Source of the DNA: a virus
IMG/VR virus record: IMGVR_UViG_3300043571_000305
Span: 1-37,216 of that record
Strand: one strand, 5' to 3'
DNA: 37,216 nt
Both the position numbers and the translations under genes were made by a program. Of the stretch, positions 36,574-37,216 are shown one piece after another. The notes under the pieces were generated by a model. The model searched no databases. It was given only the letters and a program-made list of their open reading frames with translations, and was not told the DNA's origin. The first letter of the stretch is position 1, and every line of letters begins with the position of its first letter.

Positions 36574-36737
36574 TGTGTGTTTTCCTTTCTGCTGTCGATA
36601 AGCGCACGAATGTCCGCTATGTCATAGCGGGTTCCATGCGCCGAAAGTTTCACGGCGGGAAGATGCAGCTTCACCTTGTTGCGCGAGATACGAAGCATCT
36701 GGGCGGCTTCCTTCGTGGTGACGAGTTGCGGGATCAT
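36561..36737 (-). CDS. excisionase-like HTH protein (MerR/HTH_17 type)
   Basis: 58 aa: VTTKEAAQMLRISRNKVKLH at 6-25, then AVKLSAHGTRYDIADIRALI. This is the single winged helix-turn-helix of AlpA/Xis-like proteins (TTKEAA-x-x-L-x-(I/V)-S-x-x-x). It is the second gene after the RHH protein in the early operon, overlapping it, and would set excision direction or act as a regulator. Confidence 0.7.
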   Translation of the reverse strand: MIPQLVTTKEAAQMLRISRNKVKLHLPAVKLSAHGTRYDIADIRALIDSRKENTQWTT

Positions 36738-36910
36738 TGTTGCCCCCTCGCGTCCAAAGATTCTTCAAGCAGTGCGCGAATGTGGCCCGCGAGACTGCGA
36801 TGATTTTCACGAGCGTCTTCACGAAGGCGCTTGACCACCTCGCGATTCATTCCGCCGACCGTGATCGAAATATGCTTGGCCACCTTTTTGGCCCCATTTG
36901 TCGCTCTCAT
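36734..36910 (-). CDS. ribbon-helix-helix repressor-like protein A
   Basis: 58 aa from the ATG at 36910: basic N-terminus, strand KHISITVGG, helix NREVVKRLREDARENH and helix SLAGHIRALLEES, the Arc/CopG pattern. It is the first gene of the whole minus-strand early operon and lies directly at the inverted/direct repeats 36892-36936, which overlap its start, so autoregulation is likely. It faces the second RHH gene (37019) across about 108 nt. Confidence 0.72.
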   Translation of the reverse strand: MRATNGAKKVAKHISITVGGMNREVVKRLREDARENHRSLAGHIRALLEESLDARGQQ

Positions 36911-36936
36911 TGGCGACGTTTGTCGCAAGAATGGGG
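36892..36936. promoter_or_regulatory. candidate operator of the divergent RHH region
   Basis: TTTGTCGC occurs twice (36897-36904, 36919-36926) with an inverted GCGAC (36913-36917), and CCCCATT (36892-36898) pairs with AATGGGG (36930-36936). Half-sites of this length in repeated and inverted form are what RHH dimers bind. A TTGACC lies between here and the poly-T region but no good -10 box is evident. Confidence 0.55.
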
Positions 36937-37018
36937 CGGTAGGTCAACACCCTATTTCAATTTTTTTTGCTTTTTTTTTGATGCTGGCGGAAGGTGCCAT
37001 TGCTCATGCGCTACGAAT
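36911..37018. other. divergent regulatory region
   Basis: The 108 nt between the two RHH genes hold part of the operator, a T-rich block with runs of T8 and T9 (36960-36980), and the leader of the plus-strand RHH gene. A fully convincing promoter for either side was not found by eye. Confidence 0.5.
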
Positions 37019-37216
37019 ATGACCACAAAACCCAAAAGAAAGGTCGATAAGGCCCGGCTTAATTTCAGAATACACCCTACCCTTTACGACCGATTGGCAG
37101 ACTTTGCAGACGAGAACGGCATGAAGGCCGTGTCTGAAGCGGCTTGGTTTCTTCTCAACGCGGCCATGATTGAGAGAAGCGAAAGGCGCGGCTCGGGGGG
37201 GGCGCCGCGCGCGGGC
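37019..37216 (+). CDS. ribbon-helix-helix protein B (5' part; continues at 1-80)
   Basis: Starts with ATG at 37019; basic N-terminus (TTKPKRKVDKA), strand RLNFRIHP, helix LYDRLADFADENG and helix VSEAAWFLLNAAM. In the window it runs off the end through G-rich sequence; through the repeated junction it ends at 80, about 72 aa. It precedes integrase by 2 nt and may control its expression. Together with RHH A it could form the lysogeny switch. Confidence 0.65.
   Translation, partial: MTTKPKRKVDKARLNFRIHPTLYDRLADFADENGMKAVSEAAWFLLNAAMIERSERRGSGGAPRAG
37158..37194. repeat. right copy of terminal direct repeat
   Basis: Same 37 bases as 1-37 with one mismatch (37169). The 22 nt after it are GC-only and do not match the sequence after the left copy, so they are probably assembly noise. 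Confidence 0.85.

Noticed and set aside
1-37216. CRISPR array, insertion sequence or rRNA
   Set aside because: No regularly spaced repeats, no transposase and no rRNA-like segment was seen.

Overview
This window is, as far as the sequence shows, a nearly complete genome of a temperate tailed dsDNA phage with a lambda-like (siphovirus) gene order. The two ends share a 37-base direct repeat (1-37 and 37158-37194, one mismatch). Closing the circle there gives a unit of about 37,157 bp and completes a ribbon-helix-helix gene whose halves lie at the two ends. The host is probably a GC-rich member of the PVC group, most likely Verrucomicrobiota. That is an inference from the integrase active-site style (NGLRH in place of HxLRH) and from the small hypothetical genes, not something the sequence proves.

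Layout. (1) Integration and moron region, plus strand: the junction-spanning RHH gene, tyrosine integrase (83-1153), an attP core (1163-1182) that matches the 3' end of a tRNA, then a metallophosphoesterase, a small winged-helix-like protein and a GNAT acetyltransferase, closed by a terminator near 2930. (2) Lysis cassette, minus strand, 2994-4346: a two-helix holin-like protein, a lipoprotein, two small proteins, an M15 peptidase endolysin and a 46-aa cationic peptide with the strongest Shine-Dalgarno seen in the region. (3) Tail tip and fibre genes 4416-12079, including a collagen-motif fibre of 983 aa and a fibre-like protein with a Sec signal peptide. (4) Tail genes 12089-17312: tape measure, a G/GT chaperone pair with a canonical -1 frameshift site (C CCA AAA), tail tube, completion and connector proteins. 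(5) Two glycosyltransferases (17316-20028) inserted between the connector genes and the major capsid gene. (6) Head and packaging 20116-26715: capsid protein, ClpP-type protease with nested scaffold starts, lambda-type portal, joining protein, GpA-type terminase and terminase small subunit. (7) Regulatory genes 26820-28630. (8) Early replication and recombination operon 28763-36910: RepA/DnaB-like ATPase, AEP-like primase, C5 methyltransferase, DUF551 protein, PD-(D/E)XK exonuclease, SSB-like protein, RuvC-like resolvase, several very small proteins, an excisionase-like HTH protein and a second RHH repressor-like protein. The two RHH genes are divergent across a region with repeated TTTGTCGC and an inverted CCCCATT, a plausible genetic switch.

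The most unusual signal is a recurrent module, TTGACA - 13 to 17 nt - ATG. I count 15 copies of TTGACA/TGTCAA in the window, and 13 sit exactly this far upstream of a credible start codon. Twelve of these are in the structural, packaging, lysis and regulatory half of the minus strand and one is before the phosphoesterase gene; none is in the early replication operon. In many copies the spacer or the start codon lies in a short hairpin with a different sequence each time but a similar shape. The spacing puts the ATG where a -10 box would be, so this is not an ordinary sigma-70 promoter of the gene it precedes. It could be a phage-specific late-gene signal acting in transcription or translation.
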